A stretch of 64,000 bases of DNA, from contig JAJEKV010000017.1 of NCBI GenBank assembly GCA_021234155.1, positions 8,871,525-8,935,524 of the forward strand, given 5' to 3'. Of this stretch, positions 49,001 through 53,651 are shown in pieces. This DNA comes from Isoetes taiwanensis. Its lineage: Eukaryota; Streptophyta; Lycopodiopsida; Isoetales; Isoetaceae. Both the position numbers and the translations under genes were made by a program. The notes beneath the pieces are model-generated. The model had not been told where the DNA came from. It saw only the letters and a list, made by a program, of their open reading frames with translations, and searched no databases. Position 1 is the first letter of the stretch; the number at the start of each line of letters is the position of its first letter.

Positions 49001-50226
49001 TTCAATTCTCTGTTGCAGCAGTATTCCATATGCAATATTTGCAAGGCTGCCACCAGCCCCATGAAACCAAGTATGATCACAACATTTCTGCTTCCAACTT
49101 GAATATGTCCACTGCTCTTCCTAAAATCAGCTACCTGACAGCATTACTAAAAATTTGGTTGCCTCCAAATTCAAGGAATAAAGGACGGTATAGGTGCTAA
49201 TGCACACTCCTTCTGACAATCCCTCTTTATGTTAAGTGCAGCGTACATCACTCTTGGAGTAGCCCTAACTCCTTATCTGGTTTTGGCATAGCACATACAC
49301 ACTTTTCAACCAACTCACTCATCTGGCATACACTACATGAACTGTTTCTGCCAACTTCACTTATAAAGCCAAAGGAAGCATAATGGTTCTTTAAATGATT
49401 GATGCAGCTCAAAAGATTGTAAGTCTGTTATCAGAAGTTGAATAATTCAGCAACAACTGATATGATGTTCCGACTTGATTCCATTTTTCAAGTAACATGG
49501 TCTCTAACATTTTACGAGATCTGAAGGGAGAAAACTAATCAACTACATAATCACATAGATACCACTTAAGCAATATCTAGTGCTGGAAAAGCATTGGTAA
49601 ACAGAATCCATGACTCAAATTGGTATTTCATGTTTGGAAGTTAACCCTTTCATTACCAGCTTCGAATGACTGCGAAAGGAGGGCTCTTTGTACTAGTCCC
49701 CGCACAACTAAACACCAGCCAAGTCGGAGACGATTATCAAGTTCTAATATTTCATTTGTTGATGCAAGGGAACGCGTAAGACCCAATTCTAATTCCTCAC
49801 TCTGAAACAACCATTGAACAAGACTCAACACCTGCTTATAATTGCGCTGATCTTTTGACTTGACAACCTGAAATTAGACAAAAATATATTTAATCAAACA
49901 GTATGAAGCAAGAGGAGACACGAAAACGACTCACATGCTCCAATAATGGCGTCCAGAGGTGCTTAGTAGCGGTTCCATTGCTCAAACATATTTTTACATG
50001 CTCCATAAAACACAAAAGAGTTCGTCCAGCTGATCCTGCATGAAGGCAGATTTATCCATCATTCAATAAATAAATCCATCTTAGTTTCACTCGAAATACC
50101 TGCTCCACTAAGCAATGCCTTTTCAAGCTTATGTCTATCCATGGATAGAACTGCAGAAAGCACTCGTCCCATAGGAGGAAGCTCAATCTTGCCATGATCT
50201 CCAACGAATTTTTCTGCAGTCGCCAT
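15586..50226 (-). CDS. HEAT/ARM-repeat alpha-solenoid protein, 25 exons
   Basis: This is the only clear host gene, about 34.6 kb with roughly 3.38 kb of coding sequence (about 1,125 residues). I joined 25 exons whose phases all agree and which nearly all have GT-AG borders. Residues 1-42 come from exon 1 at 50,226 and the stop lies at 15,586. The product is helical and leucine-rich throughout, with HEAT-like helix pairs such as [20 protein letters not shown] (exon 12) and [14 protein letters not shown] (exon 9). I see no catalytic motif, signal peptide or membrane segment. Such solenoids usually serve as scaffolds, but the partner here is unknown. Exon 16's 3' end is uncertain. The last exon has frame problems that may be sequencing errors. 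Introns carry the transposons described separately, mostly on the opposite strand. Confidence 0.8.
16012..16093. repeat. Short tandem repeats just outside the LTR element
   Basis: The words GGAAGATGAATTAGG and TTTAATGAGA recur within about 80 bp, including two near-identical copies 56 bp apart. They abut the 5' LTR at 16,128. Confidence 0.7.
16128..16244 (+). repeat. 5' LTR of the LARD-like element
   Basis: This 117-bp copy shares GTGAGTGCCTATTTATTCTG and CATATCAATTATC with the 3' LTR. Confidence 0.75.
16247..16259 (+). other. Primer binding site (initiator tRNA-Met)
   Basis: TGGTATCAGAGCT lies two bases after the 5' LTR and is complementary to the 3' end of initiator methionine tRNA. Confidence 0.8.
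17970..18148 (+). repeat. Internal minisatellite of the LARD-like element
   Basis: The word GAGGCTTGTTG occurs five times within about 180 bp. One longer unit of about 70 bp is repeated twice. The plus strand would read [12 protein letters not shown] repeatedly, but the frame is short and lacks support as a gene. Confidence 0.8.
19037..19194 (+). repeat. 3' LTR of the LARD-like element
   Basis: It follows the purine tract CAGGAAGAG and carries a run of TATATG/TACATA words that the 5' LTR lacks. Confidence 0.75.
19427..19550 (-). other. Short coding-like segment in intron 24
   Basis: The minus strand reads [20 protein letters not shown] then [20 protein letters not shown] and a stop. The composition looks like protein and the [12 protein letters not shown] part is imperfectly repeated just downstream. 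Its entry phase does not fit exon 24, so I do not treat it as an alternative last exon. Confidence 0.25.
19655..19801 (-). CDS. HEAT-repeat gene, exon 24
   Basis: The exon encodes [20 protein letters not shown] then [20 protein letters not shown] (residues 1020-1068). The acceptor is TATTACAG and the donor GTATGT. The following 3.9 kb intron contains the non-coding LTR element. Confidence 0.8.
19889..20157 (-). CDS. HEAT-repeat gene, exon 23
   Basis: This is the largest exon (269 nt, residues 930-1019). It reads [20 protein letters not shown] early and [18 protein letters not shown] at its end. The donor GTATGG starts a short run of GTATG repeats. Confidence 0.85.
20227..20331 (-). CDS. HEAT-repeat gene, exon 22
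   Basis: The exon encodes [20 protein letters not shown] and [15 protein letters not shown] (residues 895-930). The HGCIDC stretch looks like a conserved core of the family. The acceptor is TTTGTAG and the donor GTGCTT. Confidence 0.8.
20405..20495 (-). CDS. HEAT-repeat gene, exon 21
   Basis: The reading is [20 protein letters not shown] then [10 protein letters not shown] (residues 865-895). The acceptor is CTTACAG and the donor GTTTTT. Confidence 0.8.
20554..20655 (-). CDS. HEAT-repeat gene, exon 20
   Basis: 102 nt encode [20 protein letters not shown] and [14 protein letters not shown] (residues 831-864). The acceptor is CTATTCAG and the donor GTATGT. Both borders are in phase 0. Confidence 0.85.
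21169..21456 (+). mobile_element. Solo copia LTR with 5-bp target duplication GTCAG
   Basis: The sequence is nearly identical to the LTRs of the full element at 25,889-31,063. It starts TGACAGAAATAATTC, ends CAAGTTTTGTCA, and is flanked on both sides by GTCAG. No internal sequence remains, as expected after recombination between two LTRs. It lies in intron 19 of the host gene, in the opposite orientation to it. Confidence 0.92.
23010..23886 (+). pseudogene. LINE 3' portion with zf-RVT domain, in intron 19
   Basis: Plus-strand frames read [20 protein letters not shown], then [11 protein letters not shown] with a stop, then [10 protein letters not shown]. The CPMC...H...C spacing is the zf-RVT zinc-binding cluster found after plant LINE reverse transcriptases. 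Further on come a basic stretch and a 3' end with a hairpin and a CTTT-rich tail to about 23,886. Stops and frame changes show it is dead. Only the 3' end of the element is present, as is usual for 5'-truncated LINE insertions. Confidence 0.65.
23817..23831 (+). other. LINE 3'-end hairpin
   Basis: AGACCC-TTC-GGGTCT forms a perfect 6-bp stem. It is followed by TTACGTAGAC and a T/C-rich tail. The same structure occurs at 43,404 and, on the minus strand, at 48,217. Confidence 0.8.
24001..24149. repeat. 74-bp tandem duplication just past exon 19
   Basis: Two copies with period 74 share TGTCAATGTGTAATGGATAA and CATGCCCCTTCAATTGAG. They lie within 35 bp of the exon 19 donor. Confidence 0.85.
24181..24253 (-). 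CDS. HEAT-repeat gene, exon 19
   Basis: The exon encodes [20 protein letters not shown] then LLPD (residues 806-830). The acceptor is TTTTCAG and the donor GTAAGG. The next intron holds a LINE fragment and the solo LTR. Confidence 0.8.
24332..24401 (-). CDS. HEAT-repeat gene, exon 18
   Basis: 70 nt encode [20 protein letters not shown] and LID (residues 783-806). The acceptor is TACCTAG and the donor GTAAAA. Confidence 0.8.
24470..24633 (-). CDS. HEAT-repeat gene, exon 17
   Basis: Residues 728-782 start with a charged linker ([16 protein letters not shown]) and continue [20 protein letters not shown]. The acceptor is AATTTCAG and the donor GTAAGC. Confidence 0.8.
24700..24843 (-). CDS. HEAT-repeat gene, exon 16 (3' end uncertain)
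   Basis: The exon encodes [20 protein letters not shown] and [19 protein letters not shown] (about residues 680-728). The acceptor is GTTGCAG. Several weak GT sites in the right phase follow. I took the one at 24,699, which leaves a 66-bp intron before exon 17. The whole segment stays open to exon 17, so retention of this intron cannot be ruled out. Confidence 0.6.
25033..25196 (-). CDS. HEAT-repeat gene, exon 15
   Basis: Residues 626-680 read [20 protein letters not shown] and [20 protein letters not shown], ending in [13 protein letters not shown]. The donor GTAAGT is near perfect. Confidence 0.85.
25332..25375 (-). CDS. HEAT-repeat gene, exon 14 (44 nt)
   Basis: This very short exon reads [15 protein letters not shown] (residues 611-625). 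The acceptor is AATGCAG and the donor GTCAGT. It bridges exons 13 and 15 without a phase conflict. Confidence 0.8.
25463..25533 (-). CDS. HEAT-repeat gene, exon 13
   Basis: 71 nt encode [19 protein letters not shown] and VRKS (residues 587-610). The donor GTATTA at 25,462 is needed to join exon 14 in frame. An earlier GT inside the exon is not. The entry phase matches exon 12 despite the 13 kb intron between. Confidence 0.8.
25844..25888 (+). repeat. Outer element LTR, part left of the copia insertion
   Basis: The sequence from CTTGTTTGGTC to TCTTATCTT resembles 38,074-38,127. The LTR is cut at the target duplication ATCTT and resumes at 31,064. Its true 5' start further upstream is unclear. 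Confidence 0.6.
25889..26177 (+). repeat. 5' LTR of the copia element
   Basis: It runs from TGACAGAAAT to TTTTGTCA, 289 bp. It contains a CACATATGTG palindromic word twice and a T/C-rich 3' third. Confidence 0.95.
26178..26190 (+). other. Primer binding site (initiator tRNA-Met)
   Basis: TGGTATCAGAGCC follows the LTR directly and is complementary to the 3' end of initiator methionine tRNA, where minus-strand synthesis would start. Confidence 0.93.
26592..28404 (+). CDS. Copia Gag-protease-integrase (one frameshift)
   Basis: Gag begins [20 protein letters not shown], the usual N-terminus of plant copia Gag. One extra T near 27,028 shifts the frame. The reading then continues for 458 residues without a stop. 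In order it shows a CCHC zinc knuckle ([14 protein letters not shown]), the protease motif [13 protein letters not shown] with its catalytic aspartate, the HHCC integrase zinc site ([10 protein letters not shown] ... CDACNLGKQ), and the integrase core up to HSDVC, FIDDHSR and [10 protein letters not shown]. The frame is lost at 28,380, just before the last catalytic glutamate region. Gag packages element RNA. Protease and integrase mature and insert the copy. Confidence 0.93.
28405..29892 (+). pseudogene. Copia integrase end and reverse transcriptase, frame-broken
   Basis: In shifting frames one can read the integrase end ([19 protein letters not shown]), the linker, and reverse transcriptase ([20 protein letters not shown], then [13 protein letters not shown]). 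The YVDD active-site area near 29,750 is disturbed by an extra base. I count at least eight one- or two-base frame breaks in 1.5 kb, with hardly any in-frame stops by substitution. The flanking parts of the same element are open, so sequence error is a likely cause. Confidence 0.85.
29893..30714 (+). CDS. Copia reverse transcriptase C-terminus and RNase H
   Basis: This 273-residue open frame covers the thumb and connection of reverse transcriptase ([20 protein letters not shown]) and a complete RNase H. The RNase H acidic residues sit in [23 protein letters not shown] and [11 protein letters not shown]. It ends 60 bp before the 3' LTR. In life it would be the end of the single Gag-Pol polyprotein. 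Confidence 0.92.
   Translation: MSQGKYVQDLLTKFHMTDCKVAKQPMEPGLKLSNSDESPQVDATLYRSLVGGLIYLTVTKPEISFAVGMLSRFMACPKQSHWQAAKRVLAYLKGTLNEGLCYMRDPSPALHGFVDADHSGCLDTRRSTTGYVFGLGKNIITWLSKRQPSVSLSSTEAEYKALAIAAAEAVWLAKLFAELGFDTSTIPLFCDNQSSLQLANNHVFHARSKHIETHYHFVREKVLDGQLDLHHVPTTDQLADLFTKPLAGSTFQKFKTQLGIRMLSLGEDYHDKL
30766..30774 (+). other. Polypurine tract
   Basis: AGGGGAGGA lies immediately before the 3' LTR and would prime plus-strand synthesis. A second copy of the same word lies 80 bp upstream, near 30,687, in the end of the RNase H frame. Confidence 0.9.
30775..31063 (+). repeat. 3' LTR of the copia element
   Basis: It is the same length as the 5' LTR and nearly identical to it, and is followed by the target duplication ATCTT. 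Confidence 0.95.
31064..31122 (+). repeat. Outer element: LTR end and primer binding site
   Basis: The LTR resumes after the copia insertion (ATCTTCTTTCTAGC) and ends ACTATCA at 31,109. The primer site TGGTATCAGGGCC follows at 31,110. It differs from the usual site by one base. Confidence 0.75.
31199..31356 (+). repeat. 5' LTR of the chimeric element (start uncertain)
   Basis: It is followed directly by the primer site. Only the last 110 bp align well with the 3' LTR. Confidence 0.6.
31357..31369 (+). other. Primer binding site (initiator tRNA-Met)
   Basis: TGGTATCAGAGCC follows the LTR end CGAATA with no gap. Confidence 0.85.
32175..33700 (+). pseudogene. Integrase end and RT start of the chimeric element
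   Basis: The reading begins [20 protein letters not shown] and [20 protein letters not shown], the last part of a copia integrase core including its glutamate. A 222-residue open frame at 32,710-33,378 ends in reverse transcriptase ([20 protein letters not shown], then [20 protein letters not shown]). Later pieces with YVRELLQK-like text near 33,670 correspond to the RT region after the active site. The frame breaks several times and stops where the 18S sequence starts. It is a different copia family from the element at 25,889. Confidence 0.85.
33845..34570 (-). pseudogene. 18S rRNA fragment (antisense), first part
   Basis: On the minus strand this reads as the 5' to middle part of nuclear 18S rRNA. 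It includes the universally conserved GCCAGCAGCCGCGGTAATTC, the block around AGAGGTGAAATTCTTG and the stretch TTAATCAAGAACGAAAGTT. It has many small changes and is not part of an rDNA unit, as no 5.8S, ITS or 25S sequence follows. It joins copia sequence at its 33,845 end. Confidence 0.9.
34645..34716 (+). pseudogene. U6 snRNA fragment inside the 18S segment
   Basis: The plus strand carries ACATCCAATAAAATTGGAA then AGATTAGCATGGCCCCT and AAGGATGACACGCATAA, the core of U6 spliceosomal RNA. About 11 bases are missing in the middle (the ACAGAGA region), so it cannot be functional. There is no upstream U6 promoter element. It sits between the two 18S pieces in the opposite orientation to them. Confidence 0.88.
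34727..34886 (-). pseudogene. 18S rRNA fragment (antisense), including the exact 5' end
   Basis: The minus strand begins TACCTGGTTGATCCTGCCAG at 34,886, the mature 5' end of 18S rRNA. It then skips roughly 250 nt and continues to the region next to the U6 insertion. Ending at the first rRNA nucleotide fits reverse transcription that ran off the end of an rRNA template. Confidence 0.9.
34925..35060. repeat. Inverted repeat of the purine tract and LTR start
   Basis: Arms at 34,925-34,980 and 35,004-35,060 are imperfect inverted copies separated by 23 bp. The right arm contains the real polypurine tract and the first bases of the 3' LTR (TGATAACAGCAGC). The left arm is the same in reverse. On the minus strand an LTR-like piece therefore runs straight into the 5' end of 18S rRNA. 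Confidence 0.88.
35029..35044 (+). other. Polypurine tract of the chimeric element
   Basis: AAGGGGGAGAGAGAAG directly precedes the 3' LTR. Confidence 0.85.
35045..35221 (+). repeat. 3' LTR of the chimeric element
   Basis: It starts TGATAACAGC and ends CGAATA, 177 bp. The second half matches the 5' LTR. Confidence 0.8.
35694..35884 (+). repeat. LTR of a further copia-like element
   Basis: The 191-bp segment starts TGTTAGACTT, ends TCTACA and is followed by a primer site. No partner LTR was found, so the element is probably truncated. Confidence 0.6.
35885..35897 (+). other. Primer binding site, one mismatch
   Basis: TGGTATCGGAGCA resembles the initiator tRNA-Met site with A to G at position 8. 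Confidence 0.65.
35898..37990. other. Non-coding interior of intron 12 retroelements
   Basis: No gag or pol motif is visible in any frame. The part just after the primer site is probably the leader of the truncated element. The rest likely belongs to the outer element. Confidence 0.4.
38074..38152 (+). repeat. Outer element, 3' LTR remnant
   Basis: CTTGTTTGGTC, then TTATCTTCTTTCTAGC and CTATTCAA match the outer LTR split by the copia insertion (25,844-25,888 plus 31,069-31,109). The ends have diverged. It marks the far border of the nested block. Confidence 0.6.
38300..38544. repeat. 95-bp duplication around a perfect 16-bp palindrome
   Basis: Copies at 38,300-38,395 and 38,449-38,544 differ at only a few bases. 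At 38,379-38,417 the arms AGATAGTTCTCGTTGA and TCAACGAGAACTATCT form a perfect 16-bp stem with a 7-base loop. It lies about 180 bp downstream of exon 12 in the direction of transcription. Confidence 0.88.
38720..38867 (-). CDS. HEAT-repeat gene, exon 12
   Basis: The exon encodes [20 protein letters not shown] then [17 protein letters not shown] (residues 538-587), the clearest HEAT repeat in the protein. The acceptor is TTTATAG and the donor GTTAAA. The next intron is 13.2 kb and almost wholly transposon. Confidence 0.85.
40033..40121 (-). CDS. HEAT-repeat gene, exon 11
   Basis: 89 nt encode [20 protein letters not shown] then KAANLFSRL (residues 508-537). The acceptor is TTTACAG and the donor GTAAAT. 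The pattern of paired helices continues directly into exon 12. Confidence 0.85.
40421..40605 (-). other. Coding-like segment in intron 10
   Basis: After a good acceptor (ATTTTGCAG) the minus strand reads [20 protein letters not shown] then [20 protein letters not shown] and stops. The entry phase does not match exon 10, so inclusion would shift the frame. It could be a poison exon or a captured fragment. Confidence 0.25.
41690..42010 (-). mobile_element. 3' fragment of a LARD-like element, in intron 10
   Basis: On the minus strand this matches the end of the element at 16,128-19,194. It has the same ATCTCAGGGAG motif, the purine tract CAGGGAGAG, then GTTAGAGTATGG and the TATATGTACA-rich LTR. 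The LTR is cut short near 41,690 and the interior is mostly missing. Confidence 0.7.
43193..43462 (+). mobile_element. LINE 3' end, second copy, in intron 10
   Basis: Positions 43,193-43,278 and 43,359-43,462 match 23,685-23,886, including GGGTATTATGAATTACTTTG. Between the two parts is an extra 80 bp, absent from the other copy, that ends like an intron acceptor (TTTAGATAACAG). A (CTTT)n tail closes the element. Confidence 0.75.
43404..43418 (+). other. LINE 3'-end hairpin
   Basis: AGACCC-TCC-GGGTCT, the same stem as at 23,817, is followed by TTACGTAGAC. Confidence 0.8.
43832..43960 (-). CDS. HEAT-repeat gene, exon 10
   Basis: The exon encodes [20 protein letters not shown] and [20 protein letters not shown] (residues 465-508). 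The acceptor is TGTTTCAG and the donor GTAATT. The exit phase 2 matches exon 11 across a 3.7 kb intron. Confidence 0.85.
44038..44234 (-). CDS. HEAT-repeat gene, exon 9
   Basis: Residues 400-465 read [20 protein letters not shown] and then a typical HEAT pair ending [14 protein letters not shown]. The acceptor TCAATCAG gives phase 0. Two nearby donors (GTATTC and GTTATT) both fit the next exon, so the 3' border may move by 3 bases. Confidence 0.8.
44371..44860. repeat. Diverged tandem duplication filling intron 8
   Basis: Two units of about 240 bp (44,371-44,610 and 44,616-44,860) share CACAATAAGACCTGCTAAGC, TAGCAAGGTTGTTTTC, CAGAGCCTGTGAA and GTATTTTGTCTTTA. They take up most of the 708-bp intron between exons 8 and 9. 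No coding frame is shared. Confidence 0.85.
44943..45154 (-). CDS. HEAT-repeat gene, exon 8
   Basis: 212 nt encode residues 329-399, including [20 protein letters not shown] and [20 protein letters not shown]. The acceptor AAAAG is weak but is the only one that avoids an upstream TGA. The donor is GTTCTT. Confidence 0.75.
45368..45487 (-). CDS. HEAT-repeat gene, exon 7
   Basis: The reading is [20 protein letters not shown] then [20 protein letters not shown] (residues 289-328). I chose the donor GTGGGT because it keeps phase with exon 8. Another GT at 45,356 would break the frame. The 3' border is therefore slightly uncertain. Confidence 0.7.
45583..45612 (-). mobile_element. Helitron 3' terminus (minus strand), in intron 6
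   Basis: On the minus strand GCCCGGC-AAC-GCCGGGC forms a 7-bp hairpin, followed by nine bases and CTAG, with T next to the break. This is the standard Helitron 3' end. The element body would extend to higher coordinates, within intron 6. I could not find its 5' TC end. Open frames on both strands at 45,733-46,114 may belong to it but are not recognisable. Confidence 0.75.
47185..47284 (-). CDS. HEAT-repeat gene, exon 6
   Basis: 100 nt encode [20 protein letters not shown] and then [13 protein letters not shown] (residues 256-289). The exon exits in phase 1. The following intron (1.7 kb) holds the Helitron end at 45,583. Confidence 0.8.
47366..47600 (-). CDS. HEAT-repeat gene, exon 5
   Basis: This 235-nt exon covers residues 177-255. 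It starts [20 protein letters not shown] and ends [17 protein letters not shown]. An acidic loop rich in D, E and S between the helices ([19 protein letters not shown]) is probably surface exposed. The donor is GTTAGT. Confidence 0.85.
47679..47769 (-). CDS. HEAT-repeat gene, exon 4
   Basis: 91 nt encode [20 protein letters not shown] followed by LLLQITCSG (residues 147-177). The acceptor is TTCCAG and the donor GTACAT. Intron 3 (1.9 kb) carries a LINE 3' end at 48,170-48,240. Confidence 0.8.
48170..48240 (-). mobile_element. LINE 3' end, third copy, in intron 3
   Basis: The minus strand reads GGTCTGTT then AGACCC-TAA-GGGTCT and TTTAGTAGACGTTAAAAA. This matches the 3' ends at 23,810-23,850 and 43,398-43,438. 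The hairpin loop differs but the stem is conserved. Confidence 0.7.
49657..49867 (-). CDS. HEAT-repeat gene, exon 3
   Basis: Residues 77-146 include [20 protein letters not shown] and [20 protein letters not shown], a clear amphipathic helix pair. The open frame runs on past the donor GTAATG, but the next exon fits only if this donor is used (phase 1). Confidence 0.85.
49935..50035 (-). CDS. HEAT-repeat gene, exon 2
   Basis: Acceptor TGCAG and donor GTGAGT flank 101 nt reading [20 protein letters not shown] and on to WTPLLEH (residues 43-76). The entry phase matches exon 1, across an intron of only 64 bp. Confidence 0.85.
50100..50226 (-). CDS. HEAT-repeat gene, exon 1 (start codon)
   Basis: The reading starts [20 protein letters not shown] and continues to residue 42, ending LEKALLSGA. 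The ATG at 50,226 is the only start that leads into the joined frame. The donor is GTATTT and the exon ends in phase 1. Confidence 0.8.
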
Positions 50227-50479
50227 GTCGTAGCTAGAGCAAACTAAAGCGCGATGTTCATAAATCGTCGATTTAGTGTCCTACTGGCCTGCCCGATTGA
50301 TATACTCGTATAAAATACCTTATGAAATTTTCTTAATTTATCCCCGCAAACATTTCTTTAATTCCAAACTGTTGGACCCCCTAACAATATTTGATAAAGC
50401 AATGCCTGCTTAGAAAAATGGATATCACGTTTGCAAAGAAACACATTCATTAGTTAAAAAAAAAGGAAGGGGAAACTTT

Positions 50480-50600
50480 CGGGAGCAGGGGGTTTCCGGG
50501 GGAAACTGGCCTGGCGGCGCCGCCGAGAGCGGCGGCAGCCCTTGGCGGCGCCGCCCGAGCCGGGTTTCCCGGAAACACCCTGCGACCGAAGTTTCCCGCC
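50480..50600. promoter_or_regulatory. GC-rich patch upstream of the host gene start
   Basis: About 120 bp of very high GC content stands out from the AT-rich surroundings. It contains the 12-bp palindrome GGCGGCGCCGCC twice (50,512-50,523 and 50,543-50,554) and GTTTCC/GGAAAC words. It lies 250-380 bp upstream of the ATG and could be promoter or 5' leader. No convincing TATA box is seen. Confidence 0.45.
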
Positions 50601-51180
50601 GTAACCCACGAGACCCTAAAATTTCCTTATTCTTGAACTGTGATGAGAAGTCTATCGAATCCAAGGAAGTTTTCAGTCAGAAAGCTCAAAAGAAGCCATT
50701 TTAATCTGCTATTTCTCGTCTTCATCCATGTAATCTCTTGATTTTTTTTGTGGAAGATCTATTATGGCTGGAGTAGGAAACGAAACACACCTTTTCGCTG
50801 AAGAAAATGGAGGAATGCTTTCGCTAGGGCTTGTAGAGCTTTTGGCTATGGCATACGAAAGTGAGCTTACGGCTATGGCTTTACATTGCCGGTTATGGCT
50901 TTGAGCTTCGCATACTGAGCGAGCTTCTGGCTCACGGTTATGGCTTTCGGGGCGAGCATCCCCTACGGCTTATAGATCACGAAGCAGGGATTCATTTTGT
51001 AATAGATTCGTGCCTGGAACAGAGATGTCTTCACGCAGAGCAAAGAGACCCCAAATTTTGCTCCTCAAGAAAAACTCTAGCGGCGCCACCAGATCGCCGC
51101 CAGAAACTTAGACCCTGAAGTTACTGGAAAAAAAAAAGTTACTGAAACTGTCGGAAATTTTAGGGTCTCGTGGGTTACGG
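50599..51180. repeat. Perfect 28-bp inverted repeat, 526 bp apart
   Basis: Arms at 50,599-50,626 and 51,153-51,180 are exact reverse complements (CCGTAACCCACGAGACCCTA... and its complement). Matching stops abruptly at both ends of each arm. The space between has no recognisable gene but contains repeated GGCTATGGC/GGTTATGGC words at 50,840-50,960. Confidence 0.92.
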
Positions 51181-51551
51181 GTAGAGAGCATTCATGAGCC
51201 CTTAACCGAAGGATTTGGTGCCATGTTAAAGAGGGGTTCGTTGGGAGAAGGGATTGATTTTGGAGAGCCAATATACATGATGAGTTTCTATCAGAATTTA
51301 TTGAGATGATCGAAGTTTGAATCAGCTACGTTAGAAAGGAGAAAAAAAATGATGGTCATTGTTGATATTATTTTTTATTGGAGAGTAATTGTATCTCGGA
51401 ATATGTCTACATGTACCATTAAATTTCACTGATACTTATCGAAAAAATATGGTGTAGATTCAAGATAGGGATAAAGATTCATGAGGATACTATACTAGCT
51501 GACATTAGAGAATCTTAATAGCTGAATTCTAATGATCCCTATTTTTGAATT

Positions 51552-51600
51552 CACACACACACACGCGCGTGCGCGCGCACACACACACATACACACAAAA
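51552..51600. repeat. Alternating CA/CG simple repeat
   Basis: A (CA)n run passes through CGCGCGTGCGCGCG and returns to (CA)n. Strict purine-pyrimidine alternation makes it able to form Z-DNA. Confidence 0.95.
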
Positions 51601-51838
51601 AGAAACATTGAAAACAATGCAAAACAAACTTTTGAATTCCAAAAGAAAATGCCTCTTTCGGATGTCGCATGGGTACGCCACATTGGCACAGCTATGATTT
51701 GTTGCCTTGACAAATTGCTACTTCAAAATTTGTGATCCACACATTTGGATCATCCCTTGGCTTCAAAATTTTTGGCTGGAAATGTTTACACATTTGGATC
51801 ATCCCGGGTCTCGAGCTCCACTAGTGCTTAGCGGGTAA

Positions 51839-51906
51839 GATCTCAAACTCTTATTTTGGAAATATGAACCAAGATCCCAAACTCTTATTTTGCGAATATG
51901 AACCCA
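51839..51906. repeat. Two 34-bp tandem copies
   Basis: GATCTCAAACTCTTATTTTG and its neighbour GATCCCAAACTCTTATTTTG each lead to AATATGAACC. Confidence 0.9.
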
Positions 51907-53651
51907 CGTTAAGCACCATGCTTTTCTGTTGGCCAAAACAAACGCCAACATACCTATTCAAAATCCATGTGTCTCCATATTGTTTGAATCTAAAACTATG
52001 TAATTCAGCATTTGCTACAACTATGTAACTTCACTTATTGTTTTCCGAATTAATCTCAATTGCCTTCATTTAAGCTAAATATTGTTGATCCTGAGTATTG
52101 TCAATCTTTTTTCCTATTCCAGCTCAGTTTAGAATTTTTATACAGAACCATCTCTTTTATATATGAGGTTTAAGAACAATAAGTGAGGAAACATAGCTAG
52201 CCTCAAAAAGATATGAATAGCAGATCAAAAGATTTTCAGCATAGATGATATTGATATATATTGGTATACCACTATCAGAACTTTTATAGAGCATTGTCCA
52301 ACACTTTCTATTTCTATTTTTAGCTTCCACAAATTGCATGCCAACCAAAGCTTATTAGAGAAACAACAAATCTGAACCTTCTAATATCCTAATGATTTTC
52401 TAGCGAAACCAGAAAGATCTATATGGTATGGACCTTTTACGGAAGGTGTAGTGTCTACACTGTATAGTTTTGAAATCAGTTAGTTTCTAGAAGTTGCCAA
52501 CTGAAAACTTGTTTTCCCTGATTTATGAGGCCCTTAATAACAACCATTTGATAATCCATGGAATTTTGTAAAAGGGAACAACACTCCTGATCCTCTGCTT
52601 GCTATGATGTTTTCAACCTCAAACTATGGCAGTCAAATGCCAACTTTAAGAAGTATTGATTGCTTTCCTATTAATGTAATGAATTTAATCTATGGGTGAG
52701 ATTCCATTAGGGTGGGCGTCTTTTATTGACGTGGCACTAAAAGTCTCCATATTAAAATGGAGTGTTTGCGCATGAGATTCCACATTCATGCATGTCCTTT
52801 TGAAAAAAAATCACATCAAGAAAAGGATGTTAACCTTTCTTCCCACATGGCGATAAGAGACATGTGGTTATATTTTTATTTTCTAAAGGACAGGGATATT
52901 GGCCGACAGTTAAAATAATGACACCTTGGCTTATGCACATAAAGACCAGGCAATGTCAAGCTTCTTAATTTTCAGACGTGTCGAAACTTTATTTGCTTGT
53001 AATTAAAAGTTAAGTTTTTAAGTCATCATATGTTTCTAAGGGCGTAATGCAGAATAACCTAAAGCACAGTCTTGAAGTTCATATCATTATATTTATATGG
53101 CTATTGGATTACACGGTCGTATAACCATTGAGATATGATTGCTATTTCAAATTCCAGAGGTTAAGGCTACCAATTTGGAGCCAAAACCCATTCAAACTTA
53201 TACAGCTCAAAGTTGGCCGAAATCAAAGGCTCAACAGATGAGTTATCACCTATATATATTTATACATCTATTACATAGTATGTATAGATGAAATCCGGTG
53301 AATTCCCCAATGATTCCATCTTGTTTCATGCATTAGGTTTACAGTCAAATGTCTACACCAAATTGGTCAACGACCATATGAACATAGTTCTGCTGAAGGG
53401 TTATTTTTAATGGTTGCATATTAAACAATTGAAATCTAGTTTCATAGTTAAGGATCATAACACTTGAATGATTTACTCTATTGAAATGCATTGCTTTGAG
53501 TAACATGATAGCAATCATTATTGTTTCAAGGATCGAATCATTGTAAAACCATCAAATCTTTGATATGAAACGTTTATAACAGAATCAGATGACTTTCAAG
53601 TACCACCATTAGCTTAAGATCAAGGAATTACATTAGGATTGGTATGCGTAC
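51907..53651. other. No recognisable gene
   Basis: This is AT-rich sequence without a coherent open frame, splice set or repeat structure that I could identify. Confidence 0.4.

Noticed and set aside
48634-49080. 148-codon minus-strand open frame in intron 3
   Set aside because: Low-complexity stretches, no recognisable domain and no splice phase that joins exon 3 or 4.
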